Source: Streptomyces sp. DvalAA-43 | GTDB taxonomy: Bacteria; Actinomycetota; Actinomycetes; Streptomycetales; Streptomycetaceae | Direction: 5' to 3' | NCBI RefSeq assembly: GCF_900091725.1 | Contig: NZ_FMBW01000054.1 | Coordinates: 203,212 to 267,211 of the forward strand | DNA: 64,000 bases | In this document: in pieces, positions 62,965 through 64,000 of the stretch | How the letters are laid out: each line of letters opens with the position of its first letter | Position numbering within the stretch: the first letter of the stretch is position 1 | Translations under genes and position numbers: made by a program | Notes under the pieces: model-generated | What the model was told of the DNA's origin: nothing | Seen by the model: only the letters and a program-made list of their open reading frames with translations | Databases searched by the model: none

Positions 62965-63787
62965 GTTGTTGGGTGTGTGGGTGTCTGATGGTGTGTCGGG
63001 GCATGGTGAGGCCTGTGCTCAGGCCGTGGTGGACAGACCTGCGGTGCCGGTGACTTGCTCCCAGGTGGTGAAGCGGTGCTGTATCTCGGTGCGGTAGTCG
63101 GGGGCGGTCATGAGGTGGCGGCGGGGCCGGAAGTGCGGTGAGATACCGCTGAACGCGGACAGGAACCGCTGCGCCCCGCCGGCGGAGCGGAAGCCTTTCA
63201 TCGCACGTTCACGCTGCCGGGTGGGCTGGTGGCTGTTCTCCGCCCGGTTGTTCAGCCCCTTGTGCGAGCGGTGGTCGACCGAGGGCATGACCTCGCGGTG
63301 GGCGGCGCCGTAGGAGCGGAGCTCGTCCGTGACGACCACCTGCGGCACCGTACGGGTCGTCTTCACCAGACGACGGAAGAATCGCCTGGCCGTGGTCTTG
63401 TCCCGCCGGTTCTGTACGAGGATGTCCAGCACCATGCCGTCCTGGTCGACAGCCCGCCAGAGGTACTTCTGCTCGCCGTTGATCTTGACGAAGATCTCGT
63501 CCAGGTACCACTTGTCACCAGGCCGGGCTGGCGGCGGCGCAGCGAATTGGCGTACTGCTGACCGAACTTCAGGCACCAGCGGCGGATGGTCTCGTAGGAG
63601 ACGATCACGCCGCGCTCGAGCATCAGCTCCTCGAACTCACGGCGGAAGTGCAGCCACACGCAGTGGGAGATCACCTCGACCGGGTACCCCTGTACGACGG
63701 CGACGCGCTCGCCACGGACGACTCCCCCTCCACCATGATCAACCCGAAGATCATCCCACCCGCTCAGTCAACGTGACAGCACCTTCG
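62950..63787 (-). mobile_element. IS6-family insertion sequence
   Basis: About 840 bp, the usual size of IS6 elements. Imperfect 19-bp terminal inverted repeats match at 17 of 19 positions: CGAAGGCGTTGTCACGTTG at 62950-62968 and CAACGTGACAGCACCTTCG at 63769-63787. No clear 8-bp target duplication is seen beside them. Each side abuts a truncated gene. Confidence 0.8.
63019..63710 (-). pseudogene. IS6 transposase with one frameshift
   Basis: The N-terminal piece (YPVEVISHCVWLHF, EELMLERGVIVSYETIRRWC, LKFGQQYANSLRRR) is in one frame. After a one-base loss in the CGCCGCCGCC run near 63540 the rest follows in another frame: GDKWYLDEIFVKINGEQKYL with the first Asp, VVVTDELRSYGAA with the second Asp, and NNRAENSHQPTRQRERAMKG with the Glu. 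The DDE triad is present. The short gap in HFRREFEELM suggests a small deletion, as related proteins have about six more residues. The frameshift is in a repeat prone to slippage, so it could be programmed or decay. Confidence 0.8.
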
Positions 63788-63915
63788 GTGTCGCTCCACC
63801 CGGTTCCGACGCTGCCCATATACCGAAGCCCGCCTTCGGGTGCCTCTCCTACCAGCAGGGGGCCGCGCGTCCGGAACCCCGCCTCGGTGGCCTTGCGCTG
63901 CCCGTGCGTCCAGTC
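63770..63915 (-). pseudogene. ATP-dependent DNA ligase C-terminal-region fragment
   Basis: The minus strand reads DWTHGQRKATEAGFRTRGPL, then LVGEAPEGGLRYMGSVGTGW and SDTEGAVT. This matches the OB-fold part of LigC/LigD-type ATP-dependent DNA ligases (G-G-W-T-x-G-x-G-x-R-x-x-x-F-G-x-L-L-L-G, L-R-Y-V-G-x-V-G-T-G-F). It is cut at the IS6 right end and has a stop upstream in frame. The remaining bases to 64000 show nothing else. Confidence 0.5.
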
Positions 63916-64000
63916 CGAGGCCGAGCATCCAGTTCAGCGCGAGCCACGCGGTCTGCAGGACGAGAACAGCACCGGGTGTCCCTCCCCTAACCCGTAGGCA

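Noticed and set aside
63329..63997. 222-codon plus-strand open frame at the right edge
   Set aside because: Antisense to the IS6 transposase and the DNA ligase fragment, and Arg/Ser-rich without motifs.

Overview
The window looks like a Streptomyces chromosome segment. It is very GC-rich, uses GTG and TTG starts, carries an actinobacterial type VII (ESX) secretion locus, and has many gene families typical of Streptomyces. No tRNA, rRNA or CRISPR array was seen. All domain names come from reading the translations; no search was run.

Region 1 (1-25.1 kb) is a type VII secretion locus. eccC reads leftward off the edge, divergent from eccD-eccB. A compact gene series follows: two WXG100-like proteins, a 150-aa protein, a 660-aa coiled-coil protein, a YbaB/EbfC-like protein, a 113-aa helical protein, a giant 4838-aa protein and a membrane-anchored protein with a disulfide-type C-terminal domain. 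Several of these genes overlap by a few bases. The giant protein is the most interesting object in the window. It has an ESX-like helical N-terminus, long beta-rich modules, an OTU-like fold whose catalytic Cys position is Gly, a metzincin-type HExxHxxGxxD site, two EndoU-like segments and a C-terminal Fic-like motif whose His position is Gln. It is probably a multi-domain secreted effector or scaffold.

Region 2 (25.1-45.4 kb) holds mostly single, unrelated chromosomal genes: DoxX, an ECF42 sigma factor with its DGPF/YciI partner and a candidate autoregulated promoter, a cis-prenyltransferase, an SDR, a secreted tripeptidyl-aminopeptidase-type hydrolase, a VOC protein, a GNAT, an S9 prolyl oligopeptidase, a TetX-like FAD monooxygenase, an aldo/keto reductase and AdhP. 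Between them lie decayed genes: SigJ-like, ArsR, HxlR, TetR, VOC, IS110 and a frameshifted membrane protein.

Region 3 (45.6-48.5 kb) is an ISL3-type insertion sequence with a nonsense codon in its transposase, next to fragments of an rRNA methyltransferase, an IS5-type transposase and a helicase-associated-domain protein. Region 4 (48.5-53.8 kb) is an intact TetR-controlled operon of cyclase, FAH-family hydrolase, SCP2-type thiolase and acyl-CoA ligase. It looks like a catabolic pathway for an unknown cyclic or aromatic acid.

Region 5 (53.8-64 kb) is a scrapyard of mobile DNA: a 105-bp tandem duplication in a transposase fragment, a P-loop kinase gene split by a TetR-SDR cassette, a Tn554-like recombinase pair (the first frameshifted just before its catalytic Tyr), a 5'-truncated group II intron with an intact domain V, and fragments of IS5, IS3, MFS and DNA-ligase genes. 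It also has an IS6 element whose terminal repeat supplies the start codon of its neighbour. The many frameshifts could be true decay or partly assembly error. Raw reads would settle that.
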